Of a stretch of DNA of 6,074 nt, positions 1 to 5,196 are shown in pieces. The translations under genes were made by a program, and so were the position numbers. Origin of the DNA: an uncultured Collinsella sp. (GTDB taxonomy: Bacteria; Actinomycetota; Coriobacteriia; Coriobacteriales; Coriobacteriaceae); assembly GCA_958423535.1 (NCBI GenBank), contig CATZRJ010000075.1, positions 1 to 6,074 of the forward strand. The letters are read 5' to 3'. The notes beneath the pieces are model-generated. The model did not search any database, was not told where the DNA came from, and saw only the letters and a program-made list of their open reading frames with translations. The number at the start of each line of letters is the position of its first letter. Position 1 is the first letter of the stretch.

Positions 1-28
1 TTGCTAGCAACTTGATGTTGCGGGCAGC

Positions 29-334
29 TTAGAACTTGTGGCCGCACTTCTTGCAGACGCGCAGCTTGTTCTTGCCGTCCTTCTCGTGACCGACGCGGGT
101 AACCTTACCGCACTCGGGGCAAACGAGATTGACGTTGGAGGCGTCGATGGGAGCCTCCTGCGAAACGATGCCGCCCTGCTGGTTGGCAGCGTTGGGCTTG
201 ACGGCCTTCTTGACGACCGAAACGCCCTCGACAACGACCTTGTTCTCGGCGGGGAGAGCACGCAGGACAACGCCCTGCTTGCCGCGATCCTTACCAGAGA
301 GAACCTGGACCTTATCGCCCTTCTTGATATACAT
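29..334 (-). CDS. rplX: 50S ribosomal protein L24 (uL24), zinc-ribbon type
   Basis: L24 is an assembly-initiating protein that binds the 5' end region of 23S rRNA and lies near the tunnel exit. The 101-residue product has the KOW motif at about 3-30 (IKKGDKVQVLSGKDRGKQG), then KPNAANQQGGIVSQEAPI (46-63). A four-cysteine C-terminal module has C72 and C75 (CPEC) and C94 and C97 (CKKC). That cysteine spacing is the one seen in bacterial L24 forms with an intact zinc ribbon, so zinc binding is likely but inferred. The ATG at 334 follows AGGGGAG (339-345) with only 4 nt spacing, and the gene starts 13 bases after rplN. The TAA stop is at 29-31. The next spc gene, normally rplE (L5), would lie beyond the window edge. 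Confidence 0.98.
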   Translation of the reverse strand: MYIKKGDKVQVLSGKDRGKQGVVLRALPAENKVVVEGVSVVKKAVKPNAANQQGGIVSQEAPIDASNVNLVCPECGKVTRVGHEKDGKNKLRVCKKCGHKF

Positions 335-347
335 ATATCTCCCCTAA

Positions 348-716
348 CTACAGGGTCTCGGGAGCGAGCGAGACGATCTTCATGTACTTCTTGTCACGAA
401 GCTCGCGAGCGACGGGCCCGAAGATACGGGTGCCGACGGGCGAACCATCGTTGTTGATGACAACGCAGGCGTTCTCATCAAAGCGAATGTAGGAGCCATC
501 CTTGCGGCGGATCTCCTTAACGGTGCGAACGACGACGCAACGGACAACGTCCTTCTTCTTGACGTTGGCGCCAGGGGTAGCCTCCTGGACAGCACCGATG
601 AACACATCGCCGATGCCTGCATAACGACGCTTGGAACCGCCAAGCACCTTGATGCAGCGAATCTTGCGAGCGCCGGAGTTGTCGGCGACGTTCAGCATGG
701 TTTGCATCTGAATCAT
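348..716 (-). CDS. rplN: 50S ribosomal protein L14 (uL14)
   Basis: L14 lies at the subunit interface, helps form intersubunit bridges and is the site where the silencing factor RsfS binds to block subunit joining. The 122-residue product has exactly the usual length. It begins MIQMQTMLNVADNSGARKI, with the L14 signature region KDVVRCVVVRTVKEIRRKDG (55-74), then NDGSPVGTRIFGPVARELR (89-107). The ATG at 716 is preceded by GGAGGA (726-731) with 9 nt spacing. The 118 bases upstream contain a predicted branched RNA structure ending about 10 nt before the SD. The gene ends TAG, 13 bases before rplX. Confidence 0.98.
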   Translation of the reverse strand: MIQMQTMLNVADNSGARKIRCIKVLGGSKRRYAGIGDVFIGAVQEATPGANVKKKDVVRCVVVRTVKEIRRKDGSYIRFDENACVVINNDGSPVGTRIFGPVARELRDKKYMKIVSLAPETL

Positions 717-834
717 GGTAGATGTTCCTCCGAACTAAGAACCGAAGAGAGGTGCGCAGCCTTTATACGGCCCGTGGTATGCAAGCCAGGCATACGCACA
801 TCTTCGGAAACGTACAAGTCGTAAGAGCGACTGC
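717..834 (-). promoter_or_regulatory. Structured leader between rpsQ and rplN (S10/spc boundary)
   Basis: The 118-base gap marks the classical S10/spc operon boundary. On the minus strand CCGAAGA (801-807) pairs with TCTTCGG (742-748). After a 1x3 internal loop GTGCG (795-799) pairs with CGCAC (752-756). Inside lie TATGC/GCATA (790-794 with 778-782, 7-nt loop) and a short GCC/GGC arm (769-771 with 759-761) whose loop is GTATAAA. The fold is a branched element ending about 10 nt before the GGAGGA SD of rplN. The TATAAA could alternatively be a -10 box for a spc promoter, but the -35 region is poor. I infer a candidate r-protein-responsive leader. Confidence 0.55.
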
Positions 835-1095
835 TTATTTAGCGCGCTCGACGACCTCGATGAGGCGCCAACGCTTCATCTTGGACATAGGACGGGTCTC
901 CATAACGCGGACGGTATCGCCCACGCCAGCCGTGCACTCCTCGTCGTGAGCGTGCAGCTTCTTGGAGCTGGTCATCATCTTGCCGTACTTGGGGTGACGC
1001 TTGCGCTCGGTGATGGTGACAACAATGGTCTTGGCACCGGAGACGGAGGTAACGACACCCGTACGGACCTTACGCGAGTTACGCGAATCAGTCAT
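835..1095 (-). CDS. rpsQ: 30S ribosomal protein S17 (uS17)
   Basis: S17 is a primary 16S rRNA-binding protein with an OB fold that helps fold the 5' domain of the 30S body. The 86-residue product shows KVRTGVVTSVSGAKTIVV (9-26), ERKRHPKYGKMMTSSKKLHAHDE (30-52) and the S17 signature GDTVRVMETRPMSKMKRWRL (59-78). Length is normal. The ATG at 1095 follows AAGGAG (1101-1106), 5 nt away, which itself lies just after the rpmC stop. This is the last gene of the classical S10 operon. A 118-base gap that can form a branched RNA fold separates it from rplN, the first gene of the spc operon in E. coli. Confidence 0.98.
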   Translation of the reverse strand: MTDSRNSRKVRTGVVTSVSGAKTIVVTITERKRHPKYGKMMTSSKKLHAHDEECTAGVGDTVRVMETRPMSKMKRWRLIEVVERAK

Positions 1096-1111
1096 GTTCT
1101 CTCCTTAGGTC

Positions 1112-1327
1112 CTACTCGGCGACAGCGGACTTCTCCGCTGCGATCTCGCGGGCGCGCTGCTCCGTGAGGACGCGAGCGATGTCCTTCTTCACGGTGTTGA
1201 CGCGAGCGGTGTTGTCCAGCTGGCTGGTGGCCATCTGGAAACGAAGGTTAAAGAGCTCGGCGCGCATTTCCTTCAGCTTCTCAACGAGCTGAGCGTCCGA
1301 GAGCTCACGAATCTCTGCGGGCTTCAT
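1112..1327 (-). CDS. rpmC: 50S ribosomal protein L29 (uL29)
   Basis: L29 is a small two-helix protein at the tunnel exit that contacts L23 and helps form the docking surface for targeting factors. The 71-residue product has the family pattern: MKPAEIRELSDAQL, then KEMRAELFNLRFQMATSQLDN (the conserved ELFNLRFQ at 24-31), then the second helix with VKKDIARVLTEQRARE. A short Ala/Glu/Lys tail closes the protein. The ATG shares one base with the rplP stop (TAATG) and has a near-perfect AAGGAGGAG SD, 5 nt away and located inside rplP. It ends TAG, and the rpsQ SD (1101-1106) lies just after this stop. Confidence 0.97.
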   Translation of the reverse strand: MKPAEIRELSDAQLVEKLKEMRAELFNLRFQMATSQLDNTARVNTVKKDIARVLTEQRAREIAAEKSAVAE

Positions 1328-1830
1328 TAGTTCTCCTCCTTGGCGGCGGCGGCGTCCTCAGCAGCCCACTTGGCCTCGAGAGCGGCCTCCTCAGCCATCT
1401 CCTTCTCGATGCGCTGCTCAGCGTTCTTAGCAGCAACAATCTTGGTCTTGATGGGAAGCTTGTGCTGTGCAAGACGCAGAGCCTCGCGAGCGACCTCCTC
1501 GGGCACGCCCTTGACCTCGAACATGATGCGGCCGGGCTTGACGACGGCCACCCACTCCTCGGGGTTACCCTTACCAGAACCCATGCGAGTCTCAGCAGGC
1601 TTCTTGGTGATGGGCTTATCAGGGAAGATCGTGATGTAGACACGACCGCCACGCTTCATGTAGCGGGTCATGGCAATACGAGCGGCCTCGATCTGACGGT
1701 TGGTGATCCAATGGGCCTCGAGAGCCTGGATACCAAACTCGCCGAAATGCAGCTCGGTATTACCCTTGGCCTGGCCCTTCATGGAGCCACGCTGCACCTT
1801 GCGGTGAAGAATACGCTTAGGGGCAAGCAC
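1327..1830 (-). CDS. rplP: 50S ribosomal protein L16 (uL16) with C-terminal extension
   Basis: L16 sits beside the A site of the 50S subunit, organises the tRNA-binding region and is a late assembly protein. Residues 1-135 match the whole usual protein: LAPKRILHRKVQRG at 2-15, the ITIFPDKPITKKPAETRMGSGKGNPEEWVA region around 66-95 with R82 at the position hydroxylated in E. coli, and GVPEEVAREALRLAQHKLPIKT at 108-129. Bacterial L16 normally ends near here (about 136-140 residues). This product runs on to 167 with an Ala/Glu/Lys-rich tail of about 30 residues, probably helical. The GTG start overlaps the rpsC TAG by one base and has an AGGAGG SD (1839-1844). The TAA stop overlaps the rpmC ATG by one base, and the final Lys-Glu-Glu codons are the rpmC SD (1333-1341). 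Confidence 0.97.
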   Translation of the reverse strand: MLAPKRILHRKVQRGSMKGQAKGNTELHFGEFGIQALEAHWITNRQIEAARIAMTRYMKRGGRVYITIFPDKPITKKPAETRMGSGKGNPEEWVAVVKPGRIMFEVKGVPEEVAREALRLAQHKLPIKTKIVAAKNAEQRIEKEMAEEAALEAKWAAEDAAAAKEEN

Positions 1831-2540
1831 TACTGACCCCTCCTCTCGGAGTTACGACGACGAGGACGGGAAGAGCCCTCGAGTGCAGGGTTGGGAACAG
1901 GCTGGCCCGGGAGCTTCTCGCCCAGGTAGATCCAGACCTTCACGCCGCAAGCGCCCATGGTGGTGCTGGCGACAGCCGTGCCGTAGTCGATCTTGGCACG
2001 GAGGGTGTGCAGAGGCACGCGACCCTCGCGGTACCACTCACGACGGCCCATCTCGGCACCGCCGAGACGACCGGAGCACTGGATACGGATGCCCTTAGCG
2101 CCGGCCTTGCGGGCGGACTGGACAGCCTTGCGCATAGCGCGACGGAAGGCAACGCGGCCCTCGAGCTGCTCGGCGATAGACTGAGCAACGAGGTTGGCGT
2201 CGAGCTCGGGGCGCTTGATCTCGACAACGTCGACGGAGAGCTGGCCCTTGGAGACGCCAGCGACCTTCTCGAGCTCGGTGCGGAGGGTATCGATCTCGGC
2301 ACCCTTCTTACCGATGACAACGCCGGGGCGAGCGGTGAGGATGATGACCTTCACCTTGTCGCCAGCGCGCTCGATCTCGACGCGGGAGACAGCTGCGCGG
2401 GAAAGACGCTTCTCGAGGTACTTGCGGATCTCGAGATCGTTACCGAGGGTCTTAGCGTAATCCTTCTCTGCGAACCAGCGGGAGCGCCAGTTCTCGGTGA
2501 TGCCAAGACGGAAGCCGGTGGGGTAGACTTTCTGACCCAT
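1830..2540 (-). CDS. rpsC: 30S ribosomal protein S3 (uS3)
   Basis: S3 forms part of the mRNA entry tunnel in the 30S head and contributes to ribosomal helicase activity. The 236-residue product starts MGQKVYPTGFRLGI, a standard S3 N-terminus. It has the KH RNA-binding domain with VVIGKKGAEI at 74-83 (GKKG being the GxxG loop, 77-80) and the C-terminal domain signature GGAEMGRREWYREGRVPLHT at 160-179. A basic Arg-rich tail follows (PRRRNSERRGQ). The AAGGAGG SD (2552-2558) is strong, with 11 nt spacing. The TAG stop shares its G with the GTG start of rplP, and the tail codons AGG-AGG act as the rplP SD, so coupling is expected. Confidence 0.98.
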   Translation of the reverse strand: MGQKVYPTGFRLGITENWRSRWFAEKDYAKTLGNDLEIRKYLEKRLSRAAVSRVEIERAGDKVKVIILTARPGVVIGKKGAEIDTLRTELEKVAGVSKGQLSVDVVEIKRPELDANLVAQSIAEQLEGRVAFRRAMRKAVQSARKAGAKGIRIQCSGRLGGAEMGRREWYREGRVPLHTLRAKIDYGTAVASTTMGACGVKVWIYLGEKLPGQPVPNPALEGSSRPRRRNSERRGQ

Positions 2541-2546
2541 ACAGCT

Positions 2547-2918
2547 TTACGCCTCCTTTCGAGGAGCAACGACGACGGTGATGTGGGAAGTACGCTTCAG
2601 AATGCGAGAAGCGGAACCCTTGGCGCGGGGACGGATGCGCTTAAGCGTCGGACCCTCGTCAACATAGGCAGCGGCGACAACCAGGTTGTCGGCACGCAGA
2701 CCGTTGTTGTTCTCGGCGTTCGCAACGGCGGAACGGAGAACCTTCTCGACATCCACGGCGACGGCGCGGTCGCAGAAGTGGAGGATGTCGAAGGCCTGAG
2801 CGACAGGCTTGCGGCGGATCAGATCGACCACCAGGCGGGCCTTGCTGGGGGAAACACGCACGTACTTAGCGACGGCGCGAACCTCGGTGGCCTCAGTTTC
2901 AATAGACTTAGTTGCCAT
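2547..2918 (-). CDS. rplV: 50S ribosomal protein L22 (uL22)
   Basis: L22 binds all domains of 23S rRNA, and its long beta-hairpin lines the exit tunnel opposite L4; changes in the hairpin can affect macrolide sensitivity. The 123-residue product has about a dozen N-terminal residues before the conserved core. It then shows YVRVSPSKARLVVDLIRRK (19-37), the helix with VLRSAVANAENN (60-71), and the hairpin with YVDEGPTLKRIRPRAKGSASRI (85-106), ending in HITVVV. No deletion or insertion is seen in the hairpin. The ATG at 2918 has an AGGGGG SD (2929-2934) about 10 nt away. The C-terminal Lys-Glu codons double as the AAGGAGG SD of rpsC, 6 bases before the rpsC start. Confidence 0.98.
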   Translation of the reverse strand: MATKSIETEATEVRAVAKYVRVSPSKARLVVDLIRRKPVAQAFDILHFCDRAVAVDVEKVLRSAVANAENNNGLRADNLVVAAAYVDEGPTLKRIRPRAKGSASRILKRTSHITVVVAPRKEA

Positions 2919-2932
2919 TTACGGTTAACCCC

Positions 2933-3193
2933 CTATTTGGCCTTGTGGCCACGGAACGTACGAGTCGGCGCGAACTCGCCGAGCTTGTGACCAACCATGG
3001 ACTCGGTAACATACACGGGCACATGCTTGCGGCCGTCGTGGACGGCGATGGTGTGACCAACCATCTCGGGGAAGATGGTGGACGCGCGGGACCAGGTCTT
3101 CACGACGTCCTTCTTGCCAGCCTCGTTCATCGCGGTGATACGCGAGAGAAGGCGAGTCTCCACGAACGGGCCCTTTTTGAGACTTCTGCTCAT
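2933..3193 (-). CDS. rpsS: 30S ribosomal protein S19 (uS19)
   Basis: S19 lies in the head of the 30S subunit, pairs with S13 and contacts the A-site finger and tRNA region. The 86-residue product begins MSRSLKKGPFV, as in nearly all bacteria. It carries the S19 signature at about 53-74 (DGRKHVPVYVTESMVGHKLGEF, spaced as in the family), then PTRTFRGHK. The ATG at 3193 is preceded by an AGGAGA SD (3202-3207). The gene ends TAG, and the AGGGGG SD of rplV starts at the last bases of this stop, so expression of the two is probably coupled. Nothing unusual was seen. Confidence 0.98.
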   Translation of the reverse strand: MSRSLKKGPFVETRLLSRITAMNEAGKKDVVKTWSRASTIFPEMVGHTIAVHDGRKHVPVYVTESMVGHKLGEFAPTRTFRGHKAK

Positions 3194-3225
3194 AAGTGCT
3201 TTCTCCTAAAACTCGGTATCCGAAA

Positions 3226-4056
3226 TTACTTCTTACGGCGACGAATGATGTGCTGGTTCGAGACCTTCTTCTTCTTGCGCGTACGAAGGCCCTTCGTCGG
3301 CTTACCCCAGGGGGTAACAGAGGGACGACCAGAGGTGTGGTTCTTGCCCTCGCCACCGCCGTGCGGGTGGTCGACAGGGTTCATGACGGTACCGCGGACG
3401 GTCGGGCGCACGTTCATGTGACGCTTACGGCCGGCCTTGCCGATGACAATGTTGGCGTGATCGGCGTTGCCGACCTCACCGACGGTGGCGCGGCAGGTAA
3501 CGAGGATGCGGCGCATCTCGGAGGAAGGCATACGGACGATAGCGTACTTGCCCTCCTTACCCATCAGCTGGCAGGAGTTACCGGCGGAACGGGCGATTGC
3601 GGCGCCCTTGCCCGGCTGGAACTCGACGGCGTGGATGAGCGTACCGACGGGGATGTCGGCGAGGGGCAGAGCGTTGCCCGGCTTGATGTCGGCGTCAGAA
3701 CCGGACATGATGGTCTGACCGACCTCGAGGCCCTTGGGGGCCAGGATGTAGCGCTTCTCACCGTCAGCGTAGTGCAGCAGAGCGATGCGAGCGGAACGGT
3801 TCGGATCGTACTCGATCGTGGCGACCTTGGCGGGCACGCCGTCCTTGTTGCGCTTGAAGTCGATCACGCGGTAACGACGCTTCACGCCGCCGCCCTGGTG
3901 GCGGGTGGTGATGCGGCCGTTGTTGTTACGACCGGCCTTCTTGGGCAGGGGCTCGAGAAGAGACTTCTCGGGCTTGGTGCAGGTGATCTCGGAGAAATCG
4001 GAGATCGTCTGCCAACGCCTACCAGCGGAGGTCGGCTTAAGGTGCTTTACAGCCAT
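3226..4056 (-). CDS. rplB: 50S ribosomal protein L2 (uL2)
   Basis: L2 is one of the largest and most conserved 50S proteins and is needed for subunit association, tRNA binding and peptidyl-transferase activity. The 276-residue product shows the N-terminal MAVKHLKPTSAGRR, the RNA-binding GRITTRHQGGG at 47-57, the GNALPLADIPVGT stretch at 127-139, and HPHGGGEG at 230-237. The latter contains the histidine equivalent to E. coli H229 (here H230). A basic C-terminal tail (IRRRKK) follows. The reading frame is open up to 4131, but the family N-terminus MAVKHLKP begins at 4056, preceded by a GAAAGGG SD (4063-4069), so that ATG is chosen. A 179-base leader with several potential hairpins separates it from rplW; rpsS follows 32 bases downstream. 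Product and start are both well supported. Confidence 0.98.
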   Translation of the reverse strand: MAVKHLKPTSAGRRWQTISDFSEITCTKPEKSLLEPLPKKAGRNNNGRITTRHQGGGVKRRYRVIDFKRNKDGVPAKVATIEYDPNRSARIALLHYADGEKRYILAPKGLEVGQTIMSGSDADIKPGNALPLADIPVGTLIHAVEFQPGKGAAIARSAGNSCQLMGKEGKYAIVRMPSSEMRRILVTCRATVGEVGNADHANIVIGKAGRKRHMNVRPTVRGTVMNPVDHPHGGGEGKNHTSGRPSVTPWGKPTKGLRTRKKKKVSNQHIIRRRKK

Positions 4057-4062
4057 TACAAT

Positions 4063-4069
4063 CCCTTTC
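4063..4069 (-). promoter_or_regulatory. Shine-Dalgarno of rplB (GAAAGGG)
   Basis: GAAAGGG lies 6 nt before the ATG at 4056. It decides this start over upstream in-frame starts reaching 4131, which would add residues absent from the L2 family. The GGG and the following ATT are complementary to AATCCC at 4098-4103, so the site could be masked in one RNA fold. Confidence 0.75.
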
Positions 4070-4135
4070 AATAGGAATCCGTTAGCCATCGCAGACAGGG
4101 ATTCGAGGTTCTGCCTCGGGTGCGATGACACCGGA

Positions 4136-4162
4136 CGTATACACGGTTCCGGGCGTGTCCAT
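4136..4162 (-). repeat. 27-nt motif, copy 2 (upstream of rplB)
   Basis: This is the second copy of the motif at 6001-6027 (23 of 27 identical). Here the hairpin is ACACG with CGTGT around CCCGGAAC. The differences fall in the loop, at one flanking base, and at a stem position where pairing is kept. The copy overlaps the 3' arm of a longer hairpin (4145-4179), so the two folds would compete. Confidence 0.65.
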
Positions 4163-4180
4163 TTTATACGCCCAAAACCT

Positions 4181-4218
4181 TGAGCTCTCGCCTCCCCTAT
4201 TTGGGAGGCATGAGCTCA
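4181..4218 (-). terminator. Strong bipartite hairpin after rplW; attenuator or processing site
   Basis: On the minus strand TGAGCTC pairs with GAGCTCA (4212-4218 with 4181-4187). After a two-base mismatch, GCCTCCC pairs with GGGAGGC (4203-4209 with 4190-4196) around a 6-nt loop. That is 14 pairs, starting 17 bases after the rplW stop. The sequence that follows is AGGTTTTGGG, with only four T residues, so a full intrinsic terminator is doubtful. A partial terminator (attenuator), RNase processing site or protein-binding site are alternatives. Confidence 0.55.
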
Positions 4219-4235
4219 CTCAACAGCAGCGAGTC

Positions 4236-4523
4236 TTAGGCCTGGTTGCCAAAGACCTCGATGGTGTCGCCCTCGGCCAGCGTGACGATGGCCTTCTTCC
4301 AAGAACGGGTCTTGCCGGCGACATAGCGCACGCGCTTGGTCTTGGGCTTGACCGTCAGGGTGTTCACGCGAACGACCTTGACGCCGAAGATCTCCTCGAC
4401 AGCGTCCTTGATCTGATACTTGTTAGCATCCTTGGCGACCTCGAACGTGTACTTGTTCAGCTCCATGCCGGAGAAGGAACGCTCGGACACGATCGGACGG
4501 ATGATGATCTCGTGGGCGGTCAT
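4236..4523 (-). CDS. rplW: 50S ribosomal protein L23 (uL23)
   Basis: L23 sits at the exit of the polypeptide tunnel and is the docking point for trigger factor and signal recognition particle. The 95-residue product is typical of short bacterial L23: the N-terminal IIIRPIVSERS segment at 6-16, the YTFEVAKDANKYQIKDAVE core at 25-43, and the FGVKVVRVNTL strand at 46-56. The basic extended loop (KTKRVRYVAGKTRSWKKA, 61-78) contacts rRNA, followed by a C-terminal strand. The ATG directly abuts the rplD stop and uses the GGGGAGG SD at 4535-4541, which lies inside the end of rplD. Downstream, transcription meets a strong hairpin and a 179-base gap before rplB. That is unusual, because rplW and rplB are nearly contiguous in most bacteria. 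Confidence 0.97.
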   Translation of the reverse strand: MTAHEIIIRPIVSERSFSGMELNKYTFEVAKDANKYQIKDAVEEIFGVKVVRVNTLTVKPKTKRVRYVAGKTRSWKKAIVTLAEGDTIEVFGNQA

Positions 4524-5150
4524 TTATGCAAGCACCTCCCCGAAGTGAGCGGCGATGTCGGCGGGCATCAGCACAGCGTTGTTGTTGACGAGATCGTAGG
4601 TGTTGGCCTCGTCGGCAGTGATGATGAACGTCTTGGGAATGTTGCGGAACGACAGGTAGGCGTTGACGTCCTCATCGCGAACGATGATGGTCAGACGCTT
4701 GCCCTCAAGGCCGAGAGCCTTGAGCATGGCAACGGCAGCCTTGGTGGAAGGCTTCTCGAAGCCGTAGTCGTCGACGAGCACGAGCTCGCCATCGGCCAGC
4801 TTGGCGGACAGCGCGGAGCGCATAGCCAGCTTGACCTCCTTGTTGTTCATACGCTTAGCGTAGGAACGGGGCTTGGGGGCGAAGACAACGCCACCGTGAC
4901 GCCACTGGGCAGCACGGATGGAACCCTGGCGGGCACGGCCGGTGCCCTTCTGACGCCAAGGCTTCTTGCCGCCACCGGAAACCTCAGAGCGGCCCTTAGC
5001 GGACTGGGTGCCCTGACGCCAAGAGGCCATCTGGCACTTGACGATGTGGTGCATAACGTGGATGTTCGGCTCGATGCCGTACACCTCAGCGGCGAGCTCG
5101 GCCTCGGCGACCTTCTTGCCCTCGCTGTTCTTTACTTCAAACTTTGCCAT
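4524..5150 (-). CDS. rplD: 50S ribosomal protein L4 (uL4)
   Basis: L4 binds 23S rRNA, and its long internal loop lines the polypeptide exit tunnel opposite L22. In E. coli it is also the autogenous repressor of the S10 operon. The 208-residue product has the globular N-terminal part (about 1-40), the basic tunnel loop at about 45-97 with the motifs GGGKKPWRQKGTGRARQGS and FAPKPRSY, and the C-terminal alpha/beta domain. Length is normal. The ATG at 5150 follows a clear AAGGAG SD (5160-5165) with 9 nt spacing. The TAA stop directly abuts the rplW ATG, so the two are probably translationally coupled. Whether L4 regulates this cluster cannot be told from its sequence, but it is an obvious candidate ligand for the RNA structures described upstream of rplC and rplB. 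Confidence 0.98.
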   Translation of the reverse strand: MAKFEVKNSEGKKVAEAELAAEVYGIEPNIHVMHHIVKCQMASWRQGTQSAKGRSEVSGGGKKPWRQKGTGRARQGSIRAAQWRHGGVVFAPKPRSYAKRMNNKEVKLAMRSALSAKLADGELVLVDDYGFEKPSTKAAVAMLKALGLEGKRLTIIVRDEDVNAYLSFRNIPKTFIITADEANTYDLVNNNAVLMPADIAAHFGEVLA

Positions 5151-5196
5151 TTAAGTGTTCTCCTTGGTATGACGCTGGGCTAAATGGGCTGGGCCC

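Larger units (their letters stand above)
4057..4235 (-). promoter_or_regulatory. Structured intergenic leader between rplW and rplB
   Basis: This 179-base gap lies inside what is normally one uninterrupted operon. In transcription order it holds: a bipartite hairpin (4218-4181); one base later a 12-pair hairpin with two G-U pairs (arms 4168-4179 and 4145-4156), partly overlapping the repeated motif; a stem CATCGC/GCGATG (4122-4127 with 4087-4092) enclosing CGAGG/CCTCG (4114-4118 with 4104-4108); and the rplB SD. An AATCCC segment in the internal loop (4098-4103) can pair with GGGATT at the SD (4060-4065) or with GGATT farther upstream (4076-4080). A TATAAA sequence in the loop of the second hairpin could be a -10 box, but no good -35 is seen. 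I infer a translational or transcriptional control region for rplB and the genes after it. Confidence 0.6.

Noticed and set aside
2007..2990. 327-residue open frame on the plus strand
   Set aside because: Antisense shadow across rpsC, rplV and the end of rpsS; low-complexity composition, no SD of note and no recognisable motifs.
3196..4074. 292-residue open frame on the plus strand
   Set aside because: Antisense to rplB, which is unmistakable; composition typical of a shadow frame.
4057..4131. N-terminal extension of L2 by 25 residues
   Set aside because: The frame is open, but the added residues do not match L2, and the ATG at 4056 has both the family N-terminus and an SD.
4163..4170. TATAAA as a promoter for rplB
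   Set aside because: Good -10 look on the minus strand, but no acceptable -35 at 16-18 bases, and it sits in the loop of a 12-pair hairpin; kept only as a remark.
4181..4218. Complete intrinsic terminator ending the rplC-rplD-rplW block
   Set aside because: The stem is strong, but only four T residues follow after AGG, with GGG next, so full termination is not supported; reported as an attenuator or processing candidate.
4125..5183. 352-residue open frame on the plus strand
   Set aside because: It is antisense to rplD and rplW, has the Leu/Gly/Asp-rich look of a reverse-strand shadow of GC-rich genes, and resembles no family; the minus-strand genes fully explain the region.
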